DNA of 64,000 nucleotides from Solirubrobacterales bacterium (GTDB taxonomy: Bacteria > Actinomycetota > Thermoleophilia > Solirubrobacterales > 70-9): contig JAGQUT010000009.1 of NCBI GenBank assembly GCA_020438355.1, positions 1-64,000 of the forward strand. The letters are read 5' to 3'. Position numbers and translations under genes: made by a program. Below, piece after piece: positions 1 through 6,505 of this stretch. How positions within the stretch are numbered: the first letter of the stretch is position 1; every line of letters starts with the position of its first letter. A model generated the notes under the pieces. The model saw only the letters and a program-made list of their open reading frames with translations, searched no databases and had not been told where the DNA came from.

Positions 1-8
1 ACTCTCGC

Positions 9-55
9 ACCCCTCCGGGGTCGACTGAAAGGCTAGCGATTTGTCCCCTACGGGG
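9..55. other. Short hairpin-forming leader before tRNA-Ser
   Basis: Two small perfect inverted repeats are visible: ACCCC/GGGGT (9-13 with 17-21) and CCCC/GGGG (45-48 with 52-55). They could belong to the terminator of a gene left of the window or to tRNA leader structure. There is no T-run, and no coding frame is convincing here. Confidence 0.3.
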
Positions 56-96
56 GCGCCTCCGGGGGCCCTTCTCGGGTACCCTTCGCTCTCCCC

Positions 97-185
97 GGAG
101 AGGTGTCCGAGCGGCTTAAGGAGCGCGATTGGAAATCGCGTGGGCGGGATCTCTCGCCTCGTGGGTTCGAATCCCACCCTCTCCG
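97..185 (+). tRNA. tRNA-Ser (anticodon GGA)
   Basis: The acceptor stem GGAGAGG (97-103) pairs with CCTCTCC (178-184), followed by discriminator G185. The anticodon stem-loop CGATTGGAAATCG carries GGA, reading UCC/UCU serine codons. A long variable arm, expected of class II tRNA-Ser, and the T-loop GTTCGAATCC are present. CCA is not encoded. Confidence 0.95.
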
Positions 186-189
186 TACT

Positions 190-558
190 TCAGGCGTCGA
201 ATCTTCTGTGGATCCCGAGGACGTTTCCGTCCGGATCCTTGAAGTAGGCCTGATAACAGACCGGGCTTTCGATCTTGTCGGTGACGAACTCGACTCCGGC
301 GGCCTCGAGTTCGGCCTTGGCGGAATCGAAGTCGTCGACCTGGAGGACCACGCTGCTGCCGCCCGCGCTCTGGAAAGGCATACCAAAGGCCGTTGGATCC
401 ATGATCGCGATCGTCAGGTTGCCGGTCTCGAACTCCTGGGCCGGCATGTCGCCCCACTGCTTCCCCTCTGTCAAACCGAGAGTGTCCCGGTAGAAGGCCT
501 TCGATGTCTCGAAGTCGGTGATCGGAATGGTCACAAAATCCGTCGCGGTAACAGCCAC
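190..558 (-). CDS. VOC family (glyoxalase/bleomycin resistance-like) protein
   Basis: This 122-residue single-module VOC protein has the beta-alpha-beta start 'FVTIPITDFETSKAFYRDTL' and the closing strand motif 'FKDPDGNVLGIH' typical of the superfamily. Many small VOC proteins bind a divalent metal or a small hydrophobic ligand as dimers; here the first-strand metal His is absent (VTIPI), so a dioxygenase or glyoxalase reaction cannot be assumed. The start is GTG with a strong Shine-Dalgarno (AAAGGAG). It begins 2 nt after the stop of the upstream membrane-protein gene, so the two are probably co-transcribed and perhaps translationally coupled. Substrate unknown. Confidence 0.85.
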   Translation of the reverse strand: MAVTATDFVTIPITDFETSKAFYRDTLGLTEGKQWGDMPAQEFETGNLTIAIMDPTAFGMPFQSAGGSSVVLQVDDFDSAKAELEAAGVEFVTDKIESPVCYQAYFKDPDGNVLGIHRRFDA

Positions 559-560
559 TC

Positions 561-2588
561 TTACTCCTTTGTCGATGGGGTCTGAACCGATGCTACAGCC
601 GTCCCTTCGGGCCGTCCAAGCAGGTAGGCGCAGACACCGGTCAAGGTGATCGTGGCAACAACGATCAGGAGCGGTCCCGAGTCTTCGGTTACAGACCCGA
701 TCAGGCCGCCTGCCAGTCCACCGGTGAGGGCGGCTGGCCAGATCGGCCCGGCCCAGGGTTTGAACATCTCCCGGTTGCGGTACGCGAATCCGGCCGCCAG
801 CAGGCAGGCCAGGGTCACGACCGGCATATTGCCGTTCCAGAGTTGCTGCCAGGCGAGCGTGCTGCGACGGCGAACGTCATCGGCGAATCCCTCTCCACCT
901 CCGGTCAGGACGCTCGTGTAATGGCCCTGCCCGCCCGCCGTCGCGAGGTCCAGCGCTGCAAGCAATGCCAGTCCGACTACCGGCGCCGCCACGAGCGCCG
1001 CGCCCCGCTTCCAGGTCATCTTTCCGGGCAACATCATCAACGCGGCCACCGCGGTCGCCGACGCGACGATAATTGCCGCGCCAACCCCTGCGCCGAGTCT
1101 TCCCGAACCGAGAACCACCCCAAGGGTCAGTCCGAAGCCAAGCACGATCGCCGCGTTCTTCCGGGACTTCGGTCGACCGCTCAACAAGGCAGCGAGGCCG
1201 GCCAGAAGCAGGACCATCAGGGCGGGCTTGAGCTCGTTGCCGATTCCGTAGAACCGCGAGCCGTAACCCGGGTTGGGGCCGAGGATCGAACGGGTGACCA
1301 GATGCGAACCGAAAGCCAGGTCAACCGTGATCACCGTCAACCCGACCACAGCGGGCACCAGTGGCGCCCGCGGCCAGTCGACGAATCGCTCCGAGAGGAA
1401 GCCGAGCAGCAGCGCGAGTCCGGCGATCAGGGTGTACTCGAGTTCGGCCGAGGGGTTGCCCAGCGCGGCTGGCACGAGGATCACCGTTGGTATCCAGAGA
1501 ACCGATAGGCCACCAATTCTGCGCACTCGTCTGAAGGTGCGCTCCCTGCCAAAGAAGGCTCCTACAGCCAGGTAGAGGATCAACCAACCGACGAAGACGA
1601 AAGCCAGCGCCGCGTTGCGACGGGGACCCAGCTCATCGAGGCGGTCACGGAACGGGGTGAGTTCCTCAGGCTGGCGCTCGCCCTCGGCGCTGATCGGTTT
1701 GCCTGTCATCTCGTCAGGGGTCTCGATGCCGAGGTGGTCAAGGATGGTCGGTGCGATGTCGATCCCGGCCACCAGGTTCGGGAGGTTGGTCGTGTCCGAG
1801 GTGAGTCCGTGAGCGAACGGATCGATTTCGTCATCGGCGTTCTCGCTGATTCCGACTGCGCCGATCGGAAGCAGGGGCAGTATCGGGGCGAGCGGGGGCG
1901 TCTGGGTCGCGATCACCAGCTGCCCCGGACGCCGCATGCGGACGATCTGTTCGAGCTCGCGAAGCCCGTTGCGACCGGGAGAAGTGGCCACCACCACGAG
2001 CCGGTAGTTGTAGGACTGGCTGATCGCCCTCCGCGCCGTGTCGGTCGTGTCGGCAAGCGCCAGTGAGGAAACGAATCCGAGGCGATTCGTTGCCGGGATC
2101 ACGGTCTCCTGAAGTTTTGTCGCGTCTCCGACGTAGGCGGCGCCCCCGGGGATCGAGCTTGCCAGCAGCCCGGGCTCGATCGTCTGAGGCGCGGTCTCGG
2201 CCCGCTCCAGGATCGCCTCCCAGCCTTCGACCACGCCCCCGCCACCGATCATCCGGGCGAGGCCGACCGGTGGGACCTCCGAAGGATCGTAGGTCGAGCG
2301 GGAGACCCTGGCCCCCTGGCTGATGTCGAGCAGCCCCTGTTCCCGACGGTAGGAGCCCTGGGTCACACTTGTCAGGCCGACCGAAAGCGCCCGGATCTCC
2401 GCAAATCCCTCCGCGACTTCCTCGCTGTAAGAGGGGGTTTCCTCGAGGTCCTGGGGCACCAGCACAAGGATCGCGGTGTTCTCCGCAAGGCTCGGGTCAT
2501 CCTCCGCTGCACCAATCGCAGGGAAGGTCAGGACCGTGAAGGCCAGGCAGATGATCGCCACGAAAACTGTGGCGGCAGGGCGACGCAC
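561..2588 (-). CDS. Polytopic membrane protein with alkaline-phosphatase-like ectodomain
   Basis: 675 residues with a GTG start. An N-terminal signal peptide (about 1-27) is followed by an extracytoplasmic domain (about 30-320) whose end carries 'GIDIAPTILDHLGI', a motif of the alkaline phosphatase/sulfatase fold. I do not see an intact set of metal ligands, so this may be a pseudo-enzyme. From about residue 325 to 665 there are roughly ten hydrophobic helices. This arrangement (periplasmic phosphatase-like module plus a multi-TM carboxy half) is that of an uncharacterised actinobacterial envelope protein; a role in cell-envelope polymer modification is only inference. It lies 2 nt upstream of the VOC gene. 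Confidence 0.75.
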   Translation of the reverse strand: MRRPAATVFVAIICLAFTVLTFPAIGAAEDDPSLAENTAILVLVPQDLEETPSYSEEVAEGFAEIRALSVGLTSVTQGSYRREQGLLDISQGARVSRSTYDPSEVPPVGLARMIGGGGVVEGWEAILERAETAPQTIEPGLLASSIPGGAAYVGDATKLQETVIPATNRLGFVSSLALADTTDTARRAISQSYNYRLVVVATSPGRNGLRELEQIVRMRRPGQLVIATQTPPLAPILPLLPIGAVGISENADDEIDPFAHGLTSDTTNLPNLVAGIDIAPTILDHLGIETPDEMTGKPISAEGERQPEELTPFRDRLDELGPRRNAALAFVFVGWLILYLAVGAFFGRERTFRRVRRIGGLSVLWIPTVILVPAALGNPSAELEYTLIAGLALLLGFLSERFVDWPRAPLVPAVVGLTVITVDLAFGSHLVTRSILGPNPGYGSRFYGIGNELKPALMVLLLAGLAALLSGRPKSRKNAAIVLGFGLTLGVVLGSGRLGAGVGAAIIVASATAVAALMMLPGKMTWKRGAALVAAPVVGLALLAALDLATAGGQGHYTSVLTGGGEGFADDVRRRSTLAWQQLWNGNMPVVTLACLLAAGFAYRNREMFKPWAGPIWPAALTGGLAGGLIGSVTEDSGPLLIVVATITLTGVCAYLLGRPEGTAVASVQTPSTKE

Positions 2589-2652
2589 AGCGGCAGTGTT
2601 TCAGAGCCCCGGCGAAGGCGGGCAGCTCGAGCGTGGCCGGTAGGGTGGATGC

Positions 2653-2910
2653 ATGAGCAATGAACAGGAGCAGTCGCCGTCCGCAAGAATCGGAGCCCTC
2701 GCCCAGGAGTTGATGGAACAGGTTGAAAGGGACACCCCCGGGGCGCGACTCGACCAGCTTGTGATCTCGGCGGTCCTCAGCGAGGACGCGGGAATCGACG
2801 AGCAGACCATGCACGTTCAGCTGGTCTCGGACTCCTCCGACCCCCTCTCGGTTGTCGGCCTCCTCACCGTCTCCCTGGAACTGGCAAAGGGCCAGCTAAC
2901 CGGCGAATAG
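2653..2910 (+). CDS. Small conserved-looking hypothetical protein (85 aa)
   Basis: Encodes an acidic soluble protein with a helical amino half (IGALAQELMEQVERDTPG) and a beta-rich carboxy half (MHVQLVSDSSDPLSVVGLLTV). I do not recognise a family. Codon usage is normal and the ATG start is reasonable. Its last codons and stop (GGC GAA TAG) lie inside a structured repeat that recurs at 49512-49664, where it again ends a small orphan gene with Gly-Glu-stop. Confidence 0.7.
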   Translation: MSNEQEQSPSARIGALAQELMEQVERDTPGARLDQLVISAVLSEDAGIDEQTMHVQLVSDSSDPLSVVGLLTVSLELAKGQLTGE

Positions 2911-3054
2911 CCCGGGCGGCGCCAGGAACCACCAGTCGTCCGCTGGCGGCGTCGACGGTCGGAAACGGCAGCTCAAGTACCCGCGTACGATCGCGGCCAT
3001 TGCCGGCTCTTACTCCTCGCCAGCGAACGGCTGGAGGCCCCTGGCATCCACCCG
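2901..3054 (+). repeat. Structured dispersed element, copy 1
   Basis: About 154 bp that aligns with 49512-49664 with roughly 85% identity by hand, including a near-identical 26-nt head and a 36-nt tail with one mismatch. Three hairpins are shared: CGCCAG/CTGGCG (2920-2925 with 2943-2948), CCGCG-TACGAT-CGCGG (2981-2996) and CCAGC-GAACG-GCTGG (3020-3034). It starts within the last codons of the upstream gene and provides its stop codon. It could be a 3'-UTR RNA element, a terminator or a REP-like mobile repeat. Confidence 0.8.
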
Positions 3055-3292
3055 ACGGTTGAACCTGCTCTCCGGGACACGTTGCAGGCATCAGAGCCAA
3101 ACGAGATGACCCAAATGGCACTTATCGAAATAAAAAGGTCATTTCGACCAACCGAACGTCGACCAGGACCAGTCCAGCTCAAGACTGGCGGGGGTTGGTG
3201 TACCGCCGACCGGAGCCAGTTCATCCATCCCGGACCTTATGAACTGGCGGGTTAGGTATGGAGGGCGGGTTGGACCCCGCCCGACTTGGTGA
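3055..3292. other. Gene-free hairpin-rich intergenic region
   Basis: No credible coding frame. It holds serial perfect inverted repeats: TCGAAAT/ATTTCGA (3125-3131 with 3141-3147), CCAGTC/GACTGG (3169-3174 with 3183-3188), CCAGTTCAT/ATGAACTGG (3216-3224 with 3239-3247) and GGGCGGG/CCCGCCC (3263-3269 with 3276-3282). The last is just downstream of rpsD. The region between convergent transcripts probably carries terminators for both strands, though none has a long T-run. Confidence 0.6.
3263..3282 (-). terminator. Probable rpsD terminator hairpin
   Basis: A perfect 7-bp GC stem with a 6-nt loop begins about 10 nt past the rpsD stop on the minus strand. It has no clear U-tract, as is common in high-GC actinobacteria. 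Confidence 0.5.
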
Positions 3293-3913
3293 TTAGCGCG
3301 AGTAGTGCTCGACGATGAGTCGCTCTTCAATCGGGGCGGCGATGTCGCTCCGGTCGGGCAGGCGGTTGACGGTGCCCTTGAGCCCGTCGTGATCCGCGAG
3401 CAGCCAGGCCGGGGTAGGACCGGCTGATTCGGTTGACTGGCGGGCCATCGGTTCGATTGCCGAACCGGGCTTGACGGCGATCTCGTCGCCGGCCGAAACC
3501 TCGTAGGAAGGACGGTCGAGTCGCTTGCCGTTCACCTGGATGTGCTGGTGGACGACGAACTGACGGGCCTGAGCGCGGGTCGATGCGAGGCCGAGGCGGT
3601 AGACGACGTTGTCGAGACGCGACTCGAGGTGGCGCATCAGGTTCTCGCTGGCCATGCCCTCTTCGCGGTTGGCGCGATCGAAAAGCTTGGCGAACTGCTT
3701 CTCGCGGAGACCGTACATTGCCTTGGCGCGCTGCTTGGCCCGCATGCGGACCGAGAACTCGGAAGCACGGCGCCGACCGCGGCCATGCTGGCCGGGCGGG
3801 TAGGGACGACGCTCCATGGCGCTCTTGCCGCCAAGGGCGCGTTCACCCTTGAGTCCGAGGTCTACGCCTTCACGGCGCGAAAGCTTTTCTTTTGGTCCTG
3901 TGTATCTGCCCAT
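3293..3913 (-). CDS. rpsD: 30S ribosomal protein S4
   Basis: A primary 16S rRNA-binding protein that nucleates 30S assembly of the 5' domain. 206 residues starting MGRYTGPKEKLSRREG; the frame stays open 21 codons further upstream but family length and the conserved MxRYTGP start favour this ATG. The S4 RNA-binding domain is at about 95-160 (RLDNVVYRLGLASTRAQARQ, HIQVNGKRLDRPSYEV). The N-terminal zinc-ribbon cysteines found in C+ type S4 are absent, so this is the zinc-independent (C-) form. It stands alone, not in an rpsM-rpsK-rpoA operon, and is divergent from yqgE. Residues 155-200 contain a lineage-specific insertion-like stretch before the C-terminal IEERLIVEHYSR. Confidence 0.95.
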   Translation of the reverse strand: MGRYTGPKEKLSRREGVDLGLKGERALGGKSAMERRPYPPGQHGRGRRRASEFSVRMRAKQRAKAMYGLREKQFAKLFDRANREEGMASENLMRHLESRLDNVVYRLGLASTRAQARQFVVHQHIQVNGKRLDRPSYEVSAGDEIAVKPGSAIEPMARQSTESAGPTPAWLLADHDGLKGTVNRLPDRSDIAAPIEERLIVEHYSR

Positions 3914-4019
3914 AGTGCGGCGAAGGAGCCTACCGGATTCGCCCGCTTCCCGCTTTGCGCGGTGCTTCGAGGGCAAGTATGCATGCGTTCGGCGCCGAGC
4001 GGGGTTTTATAGTCGGGAT

Positions 4020-4541
4020 ATGGAGTCGCTCAAAGGACGCTTGCTGGTAGCCGCACCGAGCCTTTTCGATTTCTTTCGGCGCACTGTGGTGCTCGTCGTG
4101 GAGCACACCGAGCAAGGTGCCTTCGGCGTGATCCTCAACCGCCGGGCAGATACCGAAGTCGTCGAACTTGTTCCCGACCTGGTTCCCCTGGTCGAGAAGG
4201 GCGCACCGCTGTGGGTGGGAGGTCCCGTGGGTCCTGATTCGATCGTGGTGCTTGGGGAGTTCGATGATCCCGACCAGTCCGCCGGAGTGGTCGAGGGCCG
4301 GATCGGCGTGGTCGACCCGGACGGTGACGTCGGCTTCTCCCGGGCCCGGGTATTCGTAGGCCATGCCGGCTGGGGGCCAGGCCAGCTCGAAGGGGAGATC
4401 GAACGTGACTCGTGGATCGTGTCCGACTTCGATCCCGATGATGTCTTCTCCGAGGGTGATCTCTGGGCCGATGTGGTCAGGCGACCCGGCGGTGATTTCG
4501 CCCTGCTCGCCACCATGCCCGACGATCCATCCTTGAACTAG
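4020..4541 (+). CDS. YqgE/AlgH family protein
   Basis: 173 residues. The family signature is clear: 'LKGRLLVAAPSLFDFFRRTVVLVVEHTEQGAFGVILNR', followed by 'GGPV', 'VFVGHAGWGPGQLEGEI' and 'WIVSDFDPDDVF'. (The first motif spans about residues 4-41.) The biochemical function of the YqgE fold is unknown; AlgH was once called a transcriptional regulator but has no evident DNA-binding motif. The frame is open upstream, but the ATG at 4020 fits the family start and avoids overlapping the divergent rpsD. The next gene, pdxH, follows after 50 bp. Confidence 0.92.
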   Translation: MESLKGRLLVAAPSLFDFFRRTVVLVVEHTEQGAFGVILNRRADTEVVELVPDLVPLVEKGAPLWVGGPVGPDSIVVLGEFDDPDQSAGVVEGRIGVVDPDGDVGFSRARVFVGHAGWGPGQLEGEIERDSWIVSDFDPDDVFSEGDLWADVVRRPGGDFALLATMPDDPSLN

Positions 4542-4591
4542 CTGAGCGGTAGCCGCGGATCGCCCGCGTGTTACCCCGGTAGGCTTGGCCC

Positions 4592-5221
4592 GTGTCATTT
4601 CCTTCCCCTGAACGTCAGCCGCTGACCAGGTCCGATCTCGACGACGATCCGATCGCCCAGTTCCGAAAGTGGTTCGATGCTGCCGGCGAAGTGATGCCTC
4701 TCCCCGAGGCGATGACCCTCGCCACGGTTGACGAGGACGGCCGGCCGGATGCCCGCATGGTTCTCCTGAAAGGGGTTGGTCCTGGCGGCTTTCGCTTCTT
4801 CACCAACTACAGCGGTGTGAAGGCCGCCCAGATCGACGCCACCGGCGAAGCAGCCCTGGTTTTCTTCTGGGCTCCCCTCGACCGTCAGGTCAGGGTGCGC
4901 GGTCCGGTCCGCAAGCTCGATCCTGAAGCCTCCGACGAGTACTTCGCAAGCCGGGACAGAGCAAGCCGGATCGGGGCCTGGGCATCCCCGCAGAGCACTC
5001 CACTCCCCGATGAACGTGAGGCACTCGAGGCGCTGAACACAGAGGCCGAAAAACGTTTCGAGGGCGGCGAGGTCCCGCGACCCGAGCACTGGGGCGGGTT
5101 CATCATCGAGCCTCGGACGATCGAGTTCTGGCAGGGCCAGGGTGCCCGGCTGCATGACCGGTTCCAGTTCGTCCGGGCCCCCGCCGGGGACGCCTGGGAA
5201 GTCACTCGCCTGGCCCCCTGA
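4592..5221 (+). CDS. pdxH: Pyridoxamine 5'-phosphate oxidase
   Basis: FMN-dependent oxidase that makes pyridoxal 5'-phosphate from PNP or PMP. 209 residues with GTG start, matching the usual length. Recognisable PNPOx segments include 'MTLATVDEDGRPDARMVLLK', 'GFRFFTNYSGVKA', 'AALVFFWAPLDRQVRVRG', 'ASPQST' and the C-terminal dimerisation motif 'EFWQGQGARLHDRF...RLAP'. FMN-phosphate binding falls in the R-M-V-L-L-K and R-Q-V-R segments. Probably read with or from its own promoter after yqgE. Confidence 0.95.
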   Translation: MSFPSPERQPLTRSDLDDDPIAQFRKWFDAAGEVMPLPEAMTLATVDEDGRPDARMVLLKGVGPGGFRFFTNYSGVKAAQIDATGEAALVFFWAPLDRQVRVRGPVRKLDPEASDEYFASRDRASRIGAWASPQSTPLPDEREALEALNTEAEKRFEGGEVPRPEHWGGFIIEPRTIEFWQGQGARLHDRFQFVRAPAGDAWEVTRLAP

Positions 5222-5305
5222 GCTTCCACTTCGGGCTGCACGGCTTATCGCATCGGGCTGGACAACTTGCCCTCAACCCGGCTAGCCTGAGAACCTCAAG
5301 GGCTG

Positions 5306-5980
5306 ATGTCTGCATTTACCCGCATCTCCGGGCTGGCCGTTCTGGCGATCGTTGCCGCCCTTCTAGTGCCGTCCGCGACCCAGGCTGTCAGTCGGACCGG
5401 CGGTATCACCCTGCCGAGCCCGGCCACCTCGCCGAAGATCGCCAAGATCCTCCCGCGTGCCCGCCTCGAGCTTTCGAGGAATGTCGTGGAGCGACGCAGC
5501 AACAACGTTCCGCGCTACCGCAACGGCAAGGGCAAGGTTGCCCCGTACAGCATTGGTGACCAGTGGTGTGCGGCTTTTGCGACCTGGATCTGGAACAAGA
5601 CGGGCTTTCGCGCCTATCTCGGCACCAGCATCCTCTGGCCTTCTTTTGACGGCACCATGGTCGGCGTTCAGGTGAGGGATCTGACCAACTGGGCGAGCAG
5701 GAACGGTTACTTCTCCTACCGCGCAGTGCCCGGGTACCTGGTCGCCTACGGAACCAGCCACATCGGCATCGTCGAGAAGATCGACCGCAAGACCGGGCAG
5801 GCGGTCGGATCGATCGAGGGCAACATCGGTGACCGGGTAAATCGTGTGACCGTTCCGATGGACCGGGTTACCGGATACATCAGCCCGGTCAGGCTCTCAC
5901 CCGTTCAGCTGAAGAAGAGCGCCAGCTACGCCGACATGCCGGTGCCCGCCGTAGTCAGGGACAGGCTCAACCTGCCCTGA
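5306..5980 (+). CDS. Secreted CHAP-domain amidase/endopeptidase
   Basis: 224 residues. A signal peptide (about 1-28, cleavage near ATQA-VS) precedes a CHAP (NlpC/P60-like) domain from about residue 60. The catalytic Cys is in 'DQWCAAFATWIW' and the His in 'YGTSHIGIVEKI', followed by 'IEGN'. Such enzymes cleave peptidoglycan stem peptides or amide links outside the membrane. The 3' end overlaps the convergent membrane-protein gene by 14 bp. Confidence 0.88.
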   Translation: MSAFTRISGLAVLAIVAALLVPSATQAVSRTGGITLPSPATSPKIAKILPRARLELSRNVVERRSNNVPRYRNGKGKVAPYSIGDQWCAAFATWIWNKTGFRAYLGTSILWPSFDGTMVGVQVRDLTNWASRNGYFSYRAVPGYLVAYGTSHIGIVEKIDRKTGQAVGSIEGNIGDRVNRVTVPMDRVTGYISPVRLSPVQLKKSASYADMPVPAVVRDRLNLP

Positions 5981-6440
5981 GGTGATCGATGATCGACACG
6001 CAGCCGGAGATCTTCCGGTCGGTGTCGGATGAGGCGGGAGCACCGATCAGCTCGCCGCTCCAGCAGCCAGCCCAGTCGACCTTCACGTCGTAGCGTTCTA
6101 CGGTGCCATTCGAGGTGGTGGTGCAGATCCAGGTGCTGCCGGAAGGACGGCAGTCATCCACCGAAGATCCACCGACCGAGTTGGCGAGCGCACCGTGGCT
6201 CGCTCCTAGGTACGGGGTGGGGGCGAACAGGATGATCAGGGCCAGGGCGAGCAGCAGAACGGCGAGCGTGAAACCCCCGACCAGGATCAGTTTCGTTCGC
6301 CGGCCCCTGTACGGGCTGTTGCGGCGTTCGGCCCAGATGCGCTCAACCCGCTCGTCCCGCCGTTCACTACGGGACTTGTACTCGGGCAGACCACTGAAAT
6401 CGTCGCTGACTCCATCCATCGCGTCGGCAACAGTAGCCAC
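5967..6440 (-). CDS. Single-pass membrane protein with 4-Cys/Trp ectodomain (paralogue A)
   Basis: 157 residues: a charged cytoplasmic stretch (1-48), one TM helix (about 50-73) and an outside domain of about 80 residues. Four cysteines (97, 106, 126, 147) sit in the pattern DCR-W.C-W.GCW-SGC. The ectodomain aligns across its length with the product at 18256-18618, including LAN(S/T), GG.S, CR, W.C, V.W.GCW and SGC. I do not recognise a named family; two conserved disulfides are a fair inference. It overlaps the CHAP gene tail to tail. Confidence 0.75.
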   Translation of the reverse strand: MATVADAMDGVSDDFSGLPEYKSRSERRDERVERIWAERRNSPYRGRRTKLILVGGFTLAVLLLALALIILFAPTPYLGASHGALANSVGGSSVDDCRPSGSTWICTTTSNGTVERYDVKVDWAGCWSGELIGAPASSDTDRKISGCVSIIDHLRAG

Positions 6441-6505
6441 GACCGTCCAGCCTGCCCCGGAAATACCTGCTAATGAACGGAAATCTGCCGAACCGCCTCA
6501 GAACT

